Part shown: piece by piece, positions 27,163 through 36,916 of the stretch
Position numbering within the stretch: the stretch's first letter is position 1
How the letters are laid out: each line of letters starts with the position of its first letter
From: Betaproteobacteria bacterium
GTDB taxonomy: Bacteria; Pseudomonadota; Gammaproteobacteria; Burkholderiales; Usitatibacteraceae
Direction of reading: 5' to 3'
Assembly (NCBI GenBank): GCA_016791265.1
Contig: JAEUMY010000007.1
Span: 186,001 to 250,000 of the forward strand
Length of the DNA stretch: 64,000 nucleotides
Made by a program: the position numbers and the translations under genes
The notes under the pieces: generated by a model
Told to the model about the DNA's origin: nothing
The model's input: only the letters and a program-made list of their open reading frames with translations
The model's database searches: none

Positions 27163-28764
27163 ATGGATACCGTCAAACTGCTGCCCGCCGGCATGGAAAT
27201 CAACGCGCCGCTGCCCAGCGAATATTCGCAAGTGTTGACACCCGCCGCGCTGGAATTCGCCGCCAAGCTCTGCCGCCAGTACGAGCCCACTCGCCAGGCG
27301 TTGCTGGCGAAGCGCGCAGACCGGCAGGAGGCGTTCGACGCCGGCGCGTTGCCCGACTTCCTCCCGGAGACTGCGAATATTCGCAACAGTGAATGGACCG
27401 TGGCGCCGATCCCGAAGGATTTGCTCGACCGCCGCGTGGAAATCACCGGCCCCGTGGACCGCAAGATGGTGATCAATGCGTTGAACTCGGGCGCCTCCAC
27501 CTACATGGCGGACTTCGAGGATTCCAACACGCCCACCTGGTCCAACAACATCGAGGGCCAGATCAACCTGATGGATGCCATTCGCCGCACCATCACGTTC
27601 CAGCAGGGTGAGAAGTCGTACAAGCTGAACGACAAGACCGCCGTGCTGATCGTGCGTCCGCGCGGCTGGCATCTGGATGAAAAGCATGTGCTGATCGACG
27701 GCAAGCCCGTCTCCGGCGCCATCTTCGACTTCGCGCTCTACGCATTCCACAACGCCAAGGAACTGCTGGCGCGCGGCTCCGGCCCCTACTTCTACCTGCC
27801 CAAGATGGAAAGCCATCTCGAGGCCCGCCTGTGGAACGACATCTTCACCACGGCAGAGAAAGAGCTCGGCATTCCCCACGGCTCGTGCAAGGGCACGGTG
27901 CTGATCGAAGTGATCCTGGCCGCGTTCGAGATGGATGAAATCCTGTGGGAGCTGAAGGACCACTGCGTGGGCCTCAATATCGGCCGCTGGGACTACATCT
28001 TCTCGGCCATCAAGAAGCTGCGCGTGAACAAGGATTTCTGCCTGGCCGATCGCGCTGCCGTGACCATGACTTCACCCTTCCTGCGCGCCTATGCGCTTTC
28101 GCTGGTGAAGACCTGCCACCGCCGCAACGCCAGCGCCATGGGCGGCATGGCGGCCCAGATTCCCATCAAGAACGATGCCGCCGCCAACGACGCCGCGATG
28201 GCCAAGGTCAAGGCCGACAAGCTGCGCGAAGCCACTGACGGCTGCGACGGGACCTGGGTCGCGCACCCGGGCCTGGTGCCGATTGCGAAGGCCGTGTTCG
28301 ACGAGCACATGCCCGACCCCAACCAGATCGCCCGCAAGCGCGATGACGTGAATTACTCAGCGAAAGACCTGCTCGACTTCAAACCCGAGACTCCCATCAC
28401 CGAGCCGGGCCTGCGCAACAACCTGCAGGTGGGCATCCAGTACATCGGCTCCTGGCTCGCTGGCAACGGCTGCGTGCCCATCTTCAACCTGATGGAAGAC
28501 GCCGCCACGGCTGAAATCTCGCGCTCGCAAGTGTGGCAGTGGATCCGCTCACCCAAGGGCGTGCTGGACGACGGCCGCAAGGTGACCAAGGAGAGGGTCA
28601 GTGCGCTCATCGCGGATGAACTCAAGAAGACGCCCGGCATCGTGGGTGATGCGGCGTATGCGGCTGGGAAATATGTCGAGGCCGCCGCGATGCTGGAGAA
28701 GTTGATTCTGGATGACCGGTATGAGGAGTTCCTGACGCTGCCGGCTTATCGGGTGATTGATTGA
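27163..28764 (+). CDS. aceB: Malate synthase A
   Basis: The 533-residue enzyme condenses glyoxylate with acetyl-CoA to malate in the glyoxylate shunt, needed for growth on acetate or fatty acids. Length equals that of E. coli AceB. Conserved blocks include TYMADFEDSNTPTWSN, VLIVRPRGWHLDEKHV, YFYLPKMESHLEARLWND and CVPIFNLMEDAATAEISR with catalytic residues. The ATG at 27163 is used; the frame opens 21 codons earlier. Two palindromes lie in the first 75 codons: 27218-27229 (EYS) and 27373-27384 (ANIR). No aceA is in the window. Confidence 0.97.
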   Translation: MDTVKLLPAGMEINAPLPSEYSQVLTPAALEFAAKLCRQYEPTRQALLAKRADRQEAFDAGALPDFLPETANIRNSEWTVAPIPKDLLDRRVEITGPVDRKMVINALNSGASTYMADFEDSNTPTWSNNIEGQINLMDAIRRTITFQQGEKSYKLNDKTAVLIVRPRGWHLDEKHVLIDGKPVSGAIFDFALYAFHNAKELLARGSGPYFYLPKMESHLEARLWNDIFTTAEKELGIPHGSCKGTVLIEVILAAFEMDEILWELKDHCVGLNIGRWDYIFSAIKKLRVNKDFCLADRAAVTMTSPFLRAYALSLVKTCHRRNASAMGGMAAQIPIKNDAAANDAAMAKVKADKLREATDGCDGTWVAHPGLVPIAKAVFDEHMPDPNQIARKRDDVNYSAKDLLDFKPETPITEPGLRNNLQVGIQYIGSWLAGNGCVPIFNLMEDAATAEISRSQVWQWIRSPKGVLDDGRKVTKERVSALIADELKKTPGIVGDAAYAAGKYVEAAAMLEKLILDDRYEEFLTLPAYRVID

Positions 28765-28803
28765 ACTGAAGCCAGATAGGGGCGTTGTCCTGCGATTCCC
28801 AAT

Positions 28804-30477
28804 CTACCCCGTCACCGCCCCCTTCGAAGCCGTCCCCACCATCTTCACAAACTTCCCCAGCAACCCCTTGGTATACCTCGGCTTCGGTTGCACCCATGCC
28901 GCCCGGCGCTTCGCCAGCTCAGTTTCTTCCACATTCAGCCGAATAAGCAGTTTGAGCGCATCGATGGTGATGGAGTCGCCTTCCTGCACCAGCGCGATGG
29001 TGCCGCCTTCGAACGCTTCGGGTGCCACGTGGCCGACGACCATGCCCCAGGTGCCGCCGGAAAAGCGGCCGTCGGTGATGAGGCCGACACTCTCGCCCAG
29101 GCCCTGGCCGACCAGTGCTGCGGTGGGCGCCAGCATTTCCTGCATGCCGGGGCCGCCCTTGGGGCCTTCGTAGCGGATGACGACGACATCGCCCGCCTTG
29201 ATCTGGTTGGCGAGGATGGCCTTCATCGCTTCCGGCTCGCTGTTGAACACGCGTGCGGGGCCGGTGATGGACGGGTTCTTCAAGCCGGTGATCTTGGCGA
29301 CCGCACCTTCCGGGGACAGGTTGCCTTTCAGGATGGCGAGGTGGCCGGCGCGATAGATGGGGTTGCTCCACGGGCGGATCACTTCCTGGTCCACGCGCGG
29401 GTCGGGGGAGATGTGGGCCAGCTCCTCGGCGATGGTGCAGCCGGTGATGGTGAGGCAGTCGCCATTGAGGCAGCCGTTCTCGAGCAGTATCTTCAGCACC
29501 TGGGGCACGCCGCCCGCCTTGTGGAAATCGGTGGCGACGAAACGGCCGGAGGGTTTGAGGTCGCACAGCACCGGCGTGCGGCTCCGCACACGCTCGAAGT
29601 CGTCGATGGTCCACTCCACCTCGGCCGCGTGGGCGATGGCGAGGTAGTGCAGCACCGCGTTGGTGGAACCGCCCGTGGCCATGATGAGGCGCACGGCGTT
29701 CTCGATGGATTTGCGCGTGATGATGTCGCGCGGCTTGATGTCCTGCTTGATCGCGTTGATGAGCACCTTGGCGGATTCGGCGGCGGAGTCGGCCTTCTCC
29801 CGGTCGGGTGACGCCATCTGCGAGCTGCCGAGCAGGCTCATGCCCAGCGCTTCAAAGCTGGAGGACATGGTGTTGGCGGTGAACATGCCGCCGCAGGCAC
29901 CCACGCTGGGGCAGGCGTTCTTCTCGATGCCGAGCAAGTCTTCGTCACTCATCTTGCCAGCGGTGTGCGCGCCCACGGCCTCGAACACGGAGACAACGGT
30001 GAGGTCCTGACCCTTCCACTTGCCCGGCTTGATGGTGCCGGCGTAGACGTAGATGCCCGGCACGTTGATGCGCGCCATGGCGATCATGCCGCCCGGCATG
30101 TTCTTGTCGCAGCCGCCCACGACCAGCACGCCGTCCATGGCCTGGCCGTTGACGCTGGTCTCGATGCAGTCCGCGATGACCTCGCGCGAGACAAGCGAAT
30201 ACTTCATCGCCTCCGTGCCCATGCCGATGCCGTCGGTGATGGTCGGCACGCCGAACATCTGCGGCTTGGCGCCGTTGCCTTCCAGTGCTGCGATGGCGCT
30301 GTCCACCAGCGGCTGGATGCCGGCATTGCACGGGTTCATGGTGGAGTGGCCGTTGGCCACGCCGACGATGGGCTTGTCGAAGTCGCCGTCCTTGAAGCCG
30401 ACAGCGCGCAGCATGGCGCGGTTGGGGGAGCGGGCGACGCCTGCGGTGATGAGGGAGGAGCGTTTGTTGTCGGGCAT
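28804..30477 (-). CDS. ilvD: Dihydroxy-acid dehydratase
   Basis: A 557-residue enzyme of branched-chain amino acid synthesis that dehydrates dihydroxy acids to 2-keto acids. Cluster ligands are seen in [16 protein letters not shown] and [17 protein letters not shown], with the metal-binding lysine region further on. The short length fits the [2Fe-2S] type rather than the longer [4Fe-4S] E. coli type; this is inference. It is convergent with aceB and divergent from the exported protein at 30639. No palindrome lies inside this 1.7-kb gene. Confidence 0.95.
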   Translation of the reverse strand: MPDNKRSSLITAGVARSPNRAMLRAVGFKDGDFDKPIVGVANGHSTMNPCNAGIQPLVDSAIAALEGNGAKPQMFGVPTITDGIGMGTEAMKYSLVSREVIADCIETSVNGQAMDGVLVVGGCDKNMPGGMIAMARINVPGIYVYAGTIKPGKWKGQDLTVVSVFEAVGAHTAGKMSDEDLLGIEKNACPSVGACGGMFTANTMSSSFEALGMSLLGSSQMASPDREKADSAAESAKVLINAIKQDIKPRDIITRKSIENAVRLIMATGGSTNAVLHYLAIAHAAEVEWTIDDFERVRSRTPVLCDLKPSGRFVATDFHKAGGVPQVLKILLENGCLNGDCLTITGCTIAEELAHISPDPRVDQEVIRPWSNPIYRAGHLAILKGNLSPEGAVAKITGLKNPSITGPARVFNSEPEAMKAILANQIKAGDVVVIRYEGPKGGPGMQEMLAPTAALVGQGLGESVGLITDGRFSGGTWGMVVGHVAPEAFEGGTIALVQEGDSITIDALKLLIRLNVEETELAKRRAAWVQPKPRYTKGLLGKFVKMVGTASKGAVTG

Positions 30478-30515
30478 GGTGGATCCGTTGAGAGGGTTGT
30501 CGTCCCTGCGGCATT

Positions 30516-30527
30516 GCGAATATTCGC
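30516..30527. repeat. GCGAATATTCGC palindrome, ilvD upstream region
   Basis: A perfect copy, symmetric over 14 bp, 39 bases upstream of the ilvD start in the divergent region shared with the gene at 30639. A second copy lies 137 bases away inside that gene's signal peptide. Confidence 0.9.
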
Positions 30528-30638
30528 AGGGACTCAGAGTCTTGTGTCGCGCCAGAATCCAGACAGAATTGTGTCCCGACGGAGTCTGCGCTGAAGCGTA
30601 GATTTTGCTGGGAATTCTACTTCAGGGCAGGGGGATGA

Positions 30639-31610
30639 ATGATTCACGCATTGCGAATATTCGCGTTGTCGGCGATGTTGGCTGTGTGCCCTCTCGTACA
30701 TGCGCAATCGTCCCGAACGGTTGGTTTGGCCTTTTGGGAGGACGTGGGCGATGTCGAGAAGGACGCCAGCGGGGTTGATCTCGAGGTCTATCGGAGTGCT
30801 CTGCGAGCCGCGTTCGTCAGTCGGGACGGAAAATGGGAGGCAGCCTGTTCCAAGAACGGAGAAACCTGTCGGGACGACATCGACAGCATCTTTCATCGCC
30901 TCTATGTGAACTACTTTGGAAAGCTTGAGGACTTCGAAACAGGCGGGTTGGCCAAGCGCGAGTCGTGTTGTCACGACATTGGCTGGCTGAGCAATCAGCC
31001 TTCGTTGTATCGGCGCGCAGAGCGAGATCGCTTCTCCAAATTCGCAGGCTGGCGATCTTCGCCGGCTGCCAAGCCGAAGCCGCTCAGGACGATTCCGGAT
31101 GCCATCAGTGACCCAGAGAAATGGCGCACCGCCAACTTGCTCAAGTCAGAGCTTGAGCATGCTCGACTGACGTTGGATAAAGCGTTGCGAAAGCAGCGCG
31201 TGTGCCCTGCGGTTCACAGCAAGCCGCCCGCAATGCGCGCGAAGTCCATTCCATCAGACTGGGTGCGCGTGAAGGGCGCTTACCGTGCCAGCTCGGGAAA
31301 GGTGATTGCTCTCATCACGACCTCAGAGCAGGCCGTGAAGGGATGTGGGATGGAGCGTGAGGATGGTTTGCCCGGATTGATTGGCGATTGGGTGTTGGTT
31401 GCCGACCGAACGAAGGTGTCGGCCATGCATGTGTTCGAGGTTGGCCCAGAAGGCGGCGGTCCCAATTTGGAGTTCATCGAGTTCGGCGATTTTGATGCGG
31501 ACGGCAAGACCGAGGTCGTCCTCTTCTACTCTGGATACAACCGCGATGGGTATGTCCTGTTGCATTCGGGCATGACCAGACAGGTTGAATTCCTTTGGGG
31601 ATATCACTGA
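30639..31610 (+). CDS. Exported hypothetical protein with FG-GAP-like C-terminus
   Basis: A 323-residue protein with a clear signal peptide ending near VHA-Q at residue 22. The start is supported by a GGGGGA ribosome-binding site. The mature part has seven or more cysteines and a C-terminal stretch EFGDFDADGKTEVVLFYSGYNRDG that resembles an FG-GAP/VCBS calcium-binding repeat. I do not recognise the family. A palindrome at 30653-30664 encodes RIFA within the signal peptide. Codon bias is weaker than in neighbours, which may indicate acquired DNA. Confidence 0.75.
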   Translation: MIHALRIFALSAMLAVCPLVHAQSSRTVGLAFWEDVGDVEKDASGVDLEVYRSALRAAFVSRDGKWEAACSKNGETCRDDIDSIFHRLYVNYFGKLEDFETGGLAKRESCCHDIGWLSNQPSLYRRAERDRFSKFAGWRSSPAAKPKPLRTIPDAISDPEKWRTANLLKSELEHARLTLDKALRKQRVCPAVHSKPPAMRAKSIPSDWVRVKGAYRASSGKVIALITTSEQAVKGCGMEREDGLPGLIGDWVLVADRTKVSAMHVFEVGPEGGGPNLEFIEFGDFDADGKTEVVLFYSGYNRDGYVLLHSGMTRQVEFLWGYH

Positions 31611-31632
31611 TCTCCTGAGGTGGCGGCATTGG

Positions 31633-31655
31633 GTCCCGGCCTTCGCCGGGGCGAC
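31633..31655. repeat. Small intergenic hairpin upstream of lgt
   Basis: CCCGGC (31635-31640), CTTC loop, GCCGGG (31645-31650) with flanking partial complementarity. This CCGGCCTTCGCCGG type is a common proteobacterial intergenic repeat. It has no T-run, so it is not a classical terminator. Confidence 0.55.
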
Positions 31656-31712
31656 GGCTCAAAGGCGCGACGCGTACAATCGCGCAGCGCTTATTCCTGC
31701 ACTCCCATCCCC

Positions 31713-32519
31713 ATGCTCACCCACCCCCAATTCGACCCCATCGCGCTCTCCCTCGGCCCCATCGCCATCCGCTGGTACGGGCTGATGTACGTGATTGCCT
31801 TCGCGCTGTTCTGGTGGCTGGGCCGTTCGCGCATCAAGGCGTTCCCCGAGCGCGGGTTCACGATGCAGATGCTGGACGATCTGCTGTTCTACGGCGTGCT
31901 GGGTGTGATCCTGGGTGGCCGGTTGGGCTACATCATTTTCTACAAGCCCGGTTACTACCTCTCCAACCCACTGGAAATTTTCTATGTGTGGCAGGGCGGC
32001 ATGTCCTTCCACGGGGGCTTCCTCGGCGTGCTGGTCGCGATGGTGCTCATCGCGCGCAAATACCAGATGCCCTGGTTGAAGATCACCGACTTCATCGCGC
32101 CGCTGGTGCCGACAGGATTGGCGGCGGGGCGCATGGGCAATTTCATCAATGGCGAACTGCCGGGGCGCATCGTGGAGCAGGGCGCGATTCCGTGGGCGAT
32201 GTGGTTTCCGCAGGTGGATCGCGTGGCCACACTGCGCCATCCCTCACAGCTCTATCAGTTCCTGCTGGAGGGGCTGGCGCTGTTCTTCATCCTCTGGTGG
32301 TTCTCGAAAAAGCCGCGTCCGCTGGGTGTGGTGTCGGCGGTTTTCCTCATCGGCTACGGTGCCTTCCGCTTCATCGCGGAATTCGGTCGGCAGCCGGATG
32401 ACTTCCTCGGGCTGCTGGCGATGAATCTCTCCATGGGCCAGTGGCTTTCACTGCCCATGATCATCGCGGGCATTGCCATGTTGATCTGGGCGAACAGACA
32501 AGCGCCCGCCAAGCGCTGA
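31713..32519 (+). CDS. lgt: Prolipoprotein diacylglyceryl transferase
   Basis: A 268-residue polytopic inner-membrane enzyme that attaches diacylglycerol to the lipobox cysteine, the first step of lipoprotein maturation. About seven hydrophobic helices are seen. The Lgt signature [14 protein letters not shown] and the conserved [14 protein letters not shown] are intact. The ATG at 31713 gives the usual N-terminus; the frame extends upstream without support. Substrates in this window include RlpA and the metalloprotease. Confidence 0.96.
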   Translation: MLTHPQFDPIALSLGPIAIRWYGLMYVIAFALFWWLGRSRIKAFPERGFTMQMLDDLLFYGVLGVILGGRLGYIIFYKPGYYLSNPLEIFYVWQGGMSFHGGFLGVLVAMVLIARKYQMPWLKITDFIAPLVPTGLAAGRMGNFINGELPGRIVEQGAIPWAMWFPQVDRVATLRHPSQLYQFLLEGLALFFILWWFSKKPRPLGVVSAVFLIGYGAFRFIAEFGRQPDDFLGLLAMNLSMGQWLSLPMIIAGIAMLIWANRQAPAKR

Positions 32520-32540
32520 TCAGGCATCCAGGCCGCCGGT

Positions 32541-32768
32541 GTGAGAGCGCTCATCTTGGCAGTCGTCTTTGTCGTGACATTGGTGCTCACGGCAGTTGCG
32601 GCATTCGTTCTCGTGATGGTGTTGGCGGGGCCGCACGGTGGCCTCCTGCCAAGGGCATTCGAGCCGATCGTGTTCATTGTCGGGTGGGTGGCGGTGCTGG
32701 CGATTCCGACTGCGACGACCGTGTGGGCCTGGCGCCGCATGGGGAACCGCAACCCGGCAGAGTCTTAG
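32541..32768 (+). CDS. Small membrane protein, unrecognised
   Basis: A 75-residue ORF with two strong hydrophobic segments (LAVVFVVTLVLTAVAAFVLVM and IVFIVGWVAVLAIPTATTVW) and a basic, polar C-terminus. It starts with GTG at 32541, 21 bases after lgt. The two-helix hairpin topology is convincing but no family is recognised. It may be co-transcribed with lgt. Confidence 0.5.
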   Translation: MRALILAVVFVVTLVLTAVAAFVLVMVLAGPHGGLLPRAFEPIVFIVGWVAVLAIPTATTVWAWRRMGNRNPAES

Positions 32769-33056
32769 CCGCGCCCCACACAGCGCCCGGTTCAGGCCGC
32801 CTTGGCCTCTTTCGCCGGCGCCGAAGTGCGGATGAGATGGGCGAATGCCGACAGCGCGGCCTTGGAGCTTTCACCCATTGCGTCTGGACCTCGCCACCGG
32901 CATCTCCGTGCCGTTCACTCTGCTGGCGTTGGCGATGGGGTCGCGCAAGATGCGGAAGCGAATGGCAAATTGAGTCGCTGTGACGCGGAGCCTGCAACTG
33001 AAAATGCTGTCGATCCAGCGCAAGCGGGAACGGCGACTTTCAAAACTCAACCGGCG
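32769..33056. other. Gene-free stretch
   Basis: No convincing gene. A short plus-strand frame (32845-32973) and a 24-codon minus-strand frame ending at 32792 are open, but neither has a ribosome-binding site or recognisable content. They could be remnants of former genes. No palindrome or clear hairpin is seen here. Confidence 0.5.
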
Positions 33057-35906
33057 CTAGCTTCCGCGAATCTTCAGAATCTGCTCCGCCTCGCGCGCCA
33101 GTTGTTGCAGATGCAGCCGCGTCGATTCATCCGCCGCGTTGGGTGCCGCCGCCAGCGCCTGCTGCTGCATCTCCTTCAGCCCGTTGATGGCCGCAGGACG
33201 CAAGTCCACCGACAGCGACGAGAGCAAGCTCGCGATCAGGTCCGCGAGCGACGTCACGCGCTGCGCCTCGCTTGAATAGGTTTTTAGAATGTTCAAGTAG
33301 CTGCGCTGCAGCTCGCGGCGGGTCACGTCAACGCGCGGCTTGGTCTGCTTGAGCTCGCTGAAGAGTCCACGCTGCACTTGCGCCAGATAGCGCGCCGCCG
33401 AGAGGCTCTGGCCGGGGTTCACCAGCTCCGCATCCTCCAGCAGGCGAAAGCGCAATGGCGAGAGCATTTCACGCAGCAGCAATTCCTGGGTGCGCAACAG
33501 CGGCCCGGAGAGGAACGCAGGTTCAATGCGATTCAGCATGCGCGCATCGAGCAGCCAGCGCGGCGTGCTGAGCCCCTCGGAAAGCAGCAAATCAAGTGCG
33601 GCCTGCTGCTCCTTCAGCGGCACGCGCACGAAGCTGTCGCCGCCCCGGCCGCCCATGTAGCGCGTCTCGCGCACGCCGCCGATGAGCTTGATGGTGGAGT
33701 AGAGATAGTTCGCGCGCTGGTTGATGAGCGAGAAATAAGTCGTGCGCAGATCGTCATAACCCTCGCCCAACTTGGTTGTCGCTGGCACCAGTCGCTCCGC
33801 CGCGCGTTGCAACGAGGCCAGCGACAGCTTGGTCGCCAGCACGCGCTCGCGGCCGATGTTCTCGGACTGCACTTCCGGGTCCCACAACGACGGCCAATCC
33901 TCGCCGCCAAACGCGAGCTGCGGATTCTCCAGTTGGCGCGCGGCCATCTTGTCCAGCAGCGGCTCTTCGTTCTCGGGTGTGGTCTTGCCAAGCGGCCGAT
34001 AGCCCCAGTCGATGGCGAAGAAATCGTACGGCCCGAGGCGCGGCACGAAGCTCGTGACGCCGTCACCTGGCTGCGCGATCGAGTTGAAGCGGCCGTAGGA
34101 CATGATGGAAGCGCTGGTGCCCTCGCGGCTGGTGAAGCCGGGATCGCGCAACTGCTTCACCGTGTACGCGGTGGATGCGCGATTGTTGTGGCGCAAACCC
34201 AGCGTGTGGCCGACTTCGTGTGCTGTTATGGCGCGCAGCGCTTCGCCCAGGATTTCATCGGGCAGCGGCAGCGTGGTCACGCGCTTGTCCGCCGTGCCGG
34301 CCTGGATGTAGTACCACTGCTCGATGAGGCGCAGGATGTCGTGCCAGAAAATGATGTGCGCGGAAATCACTTCCCCCGAGCGCGGGTCGTGAACGCTCGG
34401 CCCCATCGCGTTGGCCACCGGCATGGCGACCCATCGAATGACGGAATAGCGCGCGTCCTCAGGGTCCCAGTCGGGGTGATCTTTTTTCGAGGGCGCATCG
34501 ACGGCCATGATGGCGTTCTTGAATCCCGCCTTCTCGAACGCGGGCTGCCAATCCTCCACCCCCTGTTTCATGTACTTGCGCCACTTGTCCGGCACTTCGG
34601 GTGCGATGTGGAACACGATGGGGAGAATCGGCTCGGAGATGTCTTGCGCCGGATCTTTCTTGTCAAGGCGGAACCGCGTGATGAATTCGCGCGGACGCAT
34701 GCCGCTTCTCTCGCCACCGTACTCCTGGAAGCGTTCGGTGAAGTAACCCACGCGCGCATCCGCATAGCGGCCCATCATGGGTTCCACCGGCAACTCGGCG
34801 AGGCTGTAGTGAACGACCGCGCTGCGGCTGGGATTGCGCTGCACACTGGGCGTGAACGGCTGGCCCGGCAGCGGTGCCTGGGGCATCGGGGCTGCCGAGA
34901 ACGTGAGCGTCGAGCGGATTTCCACATTGCGCGGAAACACCTTCACCTGGTTCACGAGGCTGCGCGTCGGGTCGGTGGCGAGGAGACCGGATGGGCCCAT
35001 CGCGCGTGAATCGACCAGGTCGGGAGAGGTGGTGGTGAGGAGTCGGGTGACCTCGATGACCGGCCACTTTTCCTTGGGCGGTGGCTGCTTTGCGATCGCA
35101 GGTTTATCTTCGGCAGGCTTCTCTTCGGCGGACTTGGTGTCGGCGGCTCTGGTTTCCGTCTTCGTCGCATTCGAGGTCTTGGCTTCCTCGGGTTTTGCGT
35201 CCGTCTTGACGTCGGCGACCTTTGGCTCGGCCGTGGCTTTCTCATCAGGCTTGGCGGGCGCCAGCAATGAGCGCTCGCTGCCCTCCGTCTCGATGTTGAA
35301 AGCCATGAGGATGGGTGCCAGGCCAACCGCATCGGTGGCCGCCTTCAGTTCCGCCGTGCCGCGCCGGCCGAACGACACGCCGCGCAGCAACACGCGATTG
35401 CCGACACGCTCGAACCGCACCACCTTGTGCCCGAGCGGCAGGCCGTTGAACGCATTGCTCTCCGAGGCCTGCGCCACCTCGACCGACCAAAACAGATCCT
35501 TGCCCAATAGTGATTCGGGGATCTCGAAGTAGTGGCGCTCCTTCACGGTGTGATGCAAGACCAGACCCTTCGAGGTTTTGGCGTCGCGCGTGATCACGAG
35601 GTCGTAGCGGCGCGGTTCGGGCGATGCGCCCGGCACCGAGAACGGCATGCCGGTGGGTGTCGCGCCGGCGGACGGCGTGGTCGCGGGCACTTGCCCGGTG
35701 GCGTTCGACGTACCGGCACCCCCAGTCCCGGTGGCGCCCGCACTCTCCTTGCCGGATGCGGTGGCGGCAGGCTTGGAGTCGACCTTGGCTTTTTCCGCAC
35801 GGGAAGATTCCGTCTCCGCCTTGACCGGGGTCTGAACAGGCAGCTCCGCGCAGGCGGCGGCCAGCAACGCGACACAGGTGACTTGCAGGCTACGAATTCG
35901 ATACAT
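33057..35906 (-). CDS. Large lipoprotein zinc metalloprotease (DUF5117/DUF4953 type)
   Basis: The product of about 949 residues has a lipobox (LLAAAC) at residue 18, then a low-complexity Ala/Thr/Gly region, a DUF5117-like domain and a metzincin-type zinc site HEVGHTLGLRHNN. This combination belongs to the DUF5117/DUF4953 zinc-dependent metalloprotease family of unknown substrate. ATG 35906 is preferred because GAGAGAG lies 7 bases upstream, whereas it directly abuts the ATG at 35912. A second Lys/Glu/Ala-rich insert lies near residues 205-280. No palindrome occurs in its 2.9 kb. Confidence 0.88.
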   Translation of the reverse strand: MYRIRSLQVTCVALLAAACAELPVQTPVKAETESSRAEKAKVDSKPAATASGKESAGATGTGGAGTSNATGQVPATTPSAGATPTGMPFSVPGASPEPRRYDLVITRDAKTSKGLVLHHTVKERHYFEIPESLLGKDLFWSVEVAQASESNAFNGLPLGHKVVRFERVGNRVLLRGVSFGRRGTAELKAATDAVGLAPILMAFNIETEGSERSLLAPAKPDEKATAEPKVADVKTDAKPEEAKTSNATKTETRAADTKSAEEKPAEDKPAIAKQPPPKEKWPVIEVTRLLTTTSPDLVDSRAMGPSGLLATDPTRSLVNQVKVFPRNVEIRSTLTFSAAPMPQAPLPGQPFTPSVQRNPSRSAVVHYSLAELPVEPMMGRYADARVGYFTERFQEYGGERSGMRPREFITRFRLDKKDPAQDISEPILPIVFHIAPEVPDKWRKYMKQGVEDWQPAFEKAGFKNAIMAVDAPSKKDHPDWDPEDARYSVIRWVAMPVANAMGPSVHDPRSGEVISAHIIFWHDILRLIEQWYYIQAGTADKRVTTLPLPDEILGEALRAITAHEVGHTLGLRHNNRASTAYTVKQLRDPGFTSREGTSASIMSYGRFNSIAQPGDGVTSFVPRLGPYDFFAIDWGYRPLGKTTPENEEPLLDKMAARQLENPQLAFGGEDWPSLWDPEVQSENIGRERVLATKLSLASLQRAAERLVPATTKLGEGYDDLRTTYFSLINQRANYLYSTIKLIGGVRETRYMGGRGGDSFVRVPLKEQQAALDLLLSEGLSTPRWLLDARMLNRIEPAFLSGPLLRTQELLLREMLSPLRFRLLEDAELVNPGQSLSAARYLAQVQRGLFSELKQTKPRVDVTRRELQRSYLNILKTYSSEAQRVTSLADLIASLLSSLSVDLRPAAINGLKEMQQQALAAAPNAADESTRLHLQQLAREAEQILKIRGS

Positions 35907-36041
35907 GGGCATCTCTCTCGACACGTTGACCGCATTGTAGCGGTCATGCCACGCGCGGTTTGCGTCGCTTTGTTGCTGGAAGTAGAATCAGGTTCAACGT
36001 TTCAGCGCCGCAGCCGGGGGTTCCCGGACGTTGCTGATTTC

Positions 36042-36117
<76 letters not shown>

Positions 36118-36123
36118 CATTGG

Positions 36124-36154
36124 AAAGGCCGCCGGGATTCACTCGGCGGCCTTT
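36124..36154 (+). terminator. Terminator after tRNA-Ala
   Basis: AAAGGCCGCCG (36124-36134) pairs with CGGCGGCCTTT (36144-36154) across a 9-base loop. It starts 7 bases after the tRNA end. The T-run is short, but the A-stem-T layout is typical. Confidence 0.8.
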
Positions 36155-36176
36155 GCGTTTCGAAGCCAGCCACACT

Positions 36177-36188
36177 GCGAATATTCGC
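36177..36188. repeat. GCGAATATTCGC palindrome downstream of tRNA-Ala
   Basis: A perfect copy, symmetric over 14 bp, between the tRNA terminator and the methyltransferase-like gene, about 45 bases before its start codon. It is bordered by the two longest palindrome-free stretches of the window. Confidence 0.9.
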
Positions 36189-36232
36189 AATCGCACCGAC
36201 GCGAATTTCATCCACAACGCGGGAGTATTCAG

Positions 36233-36832
36233 TTGACCCGAACACCGCACGTCGCACTGCTCGCGATGCTGCTCGCCGCACCCGTCGCGAGTGCGCAAGG
36301 CGACGAAGTCCCCTTCATCACCACGCCGGACAACATCACCGTCGCCATGCTGGAAATCGCCCGCGTCAGCAAGCAGGACTATGTGATTGACCTGGGTTCG
36401 GGTGACGGTCGCATCGTCATCACCGCCGCCAAGCGCTTCGGCGCGCGGGGTCTGGGTGTGGAACTGGTGGCTGATCTTGTGCGGCAGAGTCGCGACAATG
36501 CGCGCAAGGCCGGGGTTGGCGACCGCGCCAGGTTCGAGGAGGGCGATCTCTTCAAGACCGATCTCGCGAAGGCGACGGTGATCACGATGTACCTTCTGCC
36601 CGAAGTGAATTTGCAACTGCGCCCGCGCCTGCTCTGTCTGAAGCCGGGTACGCGGATCGTCTCGCATGACTGGGACATGGGCGAATGGATGCCAGAGAAG
36701 GTGCTGACGCTGCCGGCGCCCGACAAGACCATCGGACTCAAGAAGGAAAGCAAGGTCTATCTCTGGCGGGTGCCGCCGCGCGCGAAGGGCGAGCGTTGCA
36801 GCGGGGTGCCGACCAACACGCCTTCGCGCTGA
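36233..36832 (+). CDS. Exported class I SAM-dependent methyltransferase-like protein
   Basis: A 199-residue protein with a TTG start supported by GGGAG 8 bases upstream. It begins with a typical cleaved signal peptide (to ASAQ near residue 22) and continues with a Rossmann-type methyltransferase core: YVIDLGSGDGRIVITAAKRFG (motif I), GVELV, and ITMYLLPEVNLQLRPRLL. SAM is not expected in the periplasm, so the combination is odd; the leader may instead be a membrane anchor, or the protein may have lost catalysis. Substrate unknown. Confidence 0.8.
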   Translation: MTRTPHVALLAMLLAAPVASAQGDEVPFITTPDNITVAMLEIARVSKQDYVIDLGSGDGRIVITAAKRFGARGLGVELVADLVRQSRDNARKAGVGDRARFEEGDLFKTDLAKATVITMYLLPEVNLQLRPRLLCLKPGTRIVSHDWDMGEWMPEKVLTLPAPDKTIGLKKESKVYLWRVPPRAKGERCSGVPTNTPSR

Positions 36833-36916
36833 TTTCGCGCGCCCTGCCGGGAGGGCGGCAGACCCAGATTGGCCGGGCCAGTTGCGCCGGGGACTCAATC
36901 GGGGGCAGGCGCAGGA

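Noticed and set aside
28888..29811. Plus-strand frame of 307 codons opposite ilvD
   Set aside because: It is a shadow of ilvD, which has intact cluster motifs and normal length on the minus strand.
32845..32973. Short plus-strand ORF ending in a basic tail, possibly a gene remnant
   Set aside because: Only about 43 codons, no ribosome-binding site, no recognised content and no neighbouring coupling. Left as a gene-free stretch.
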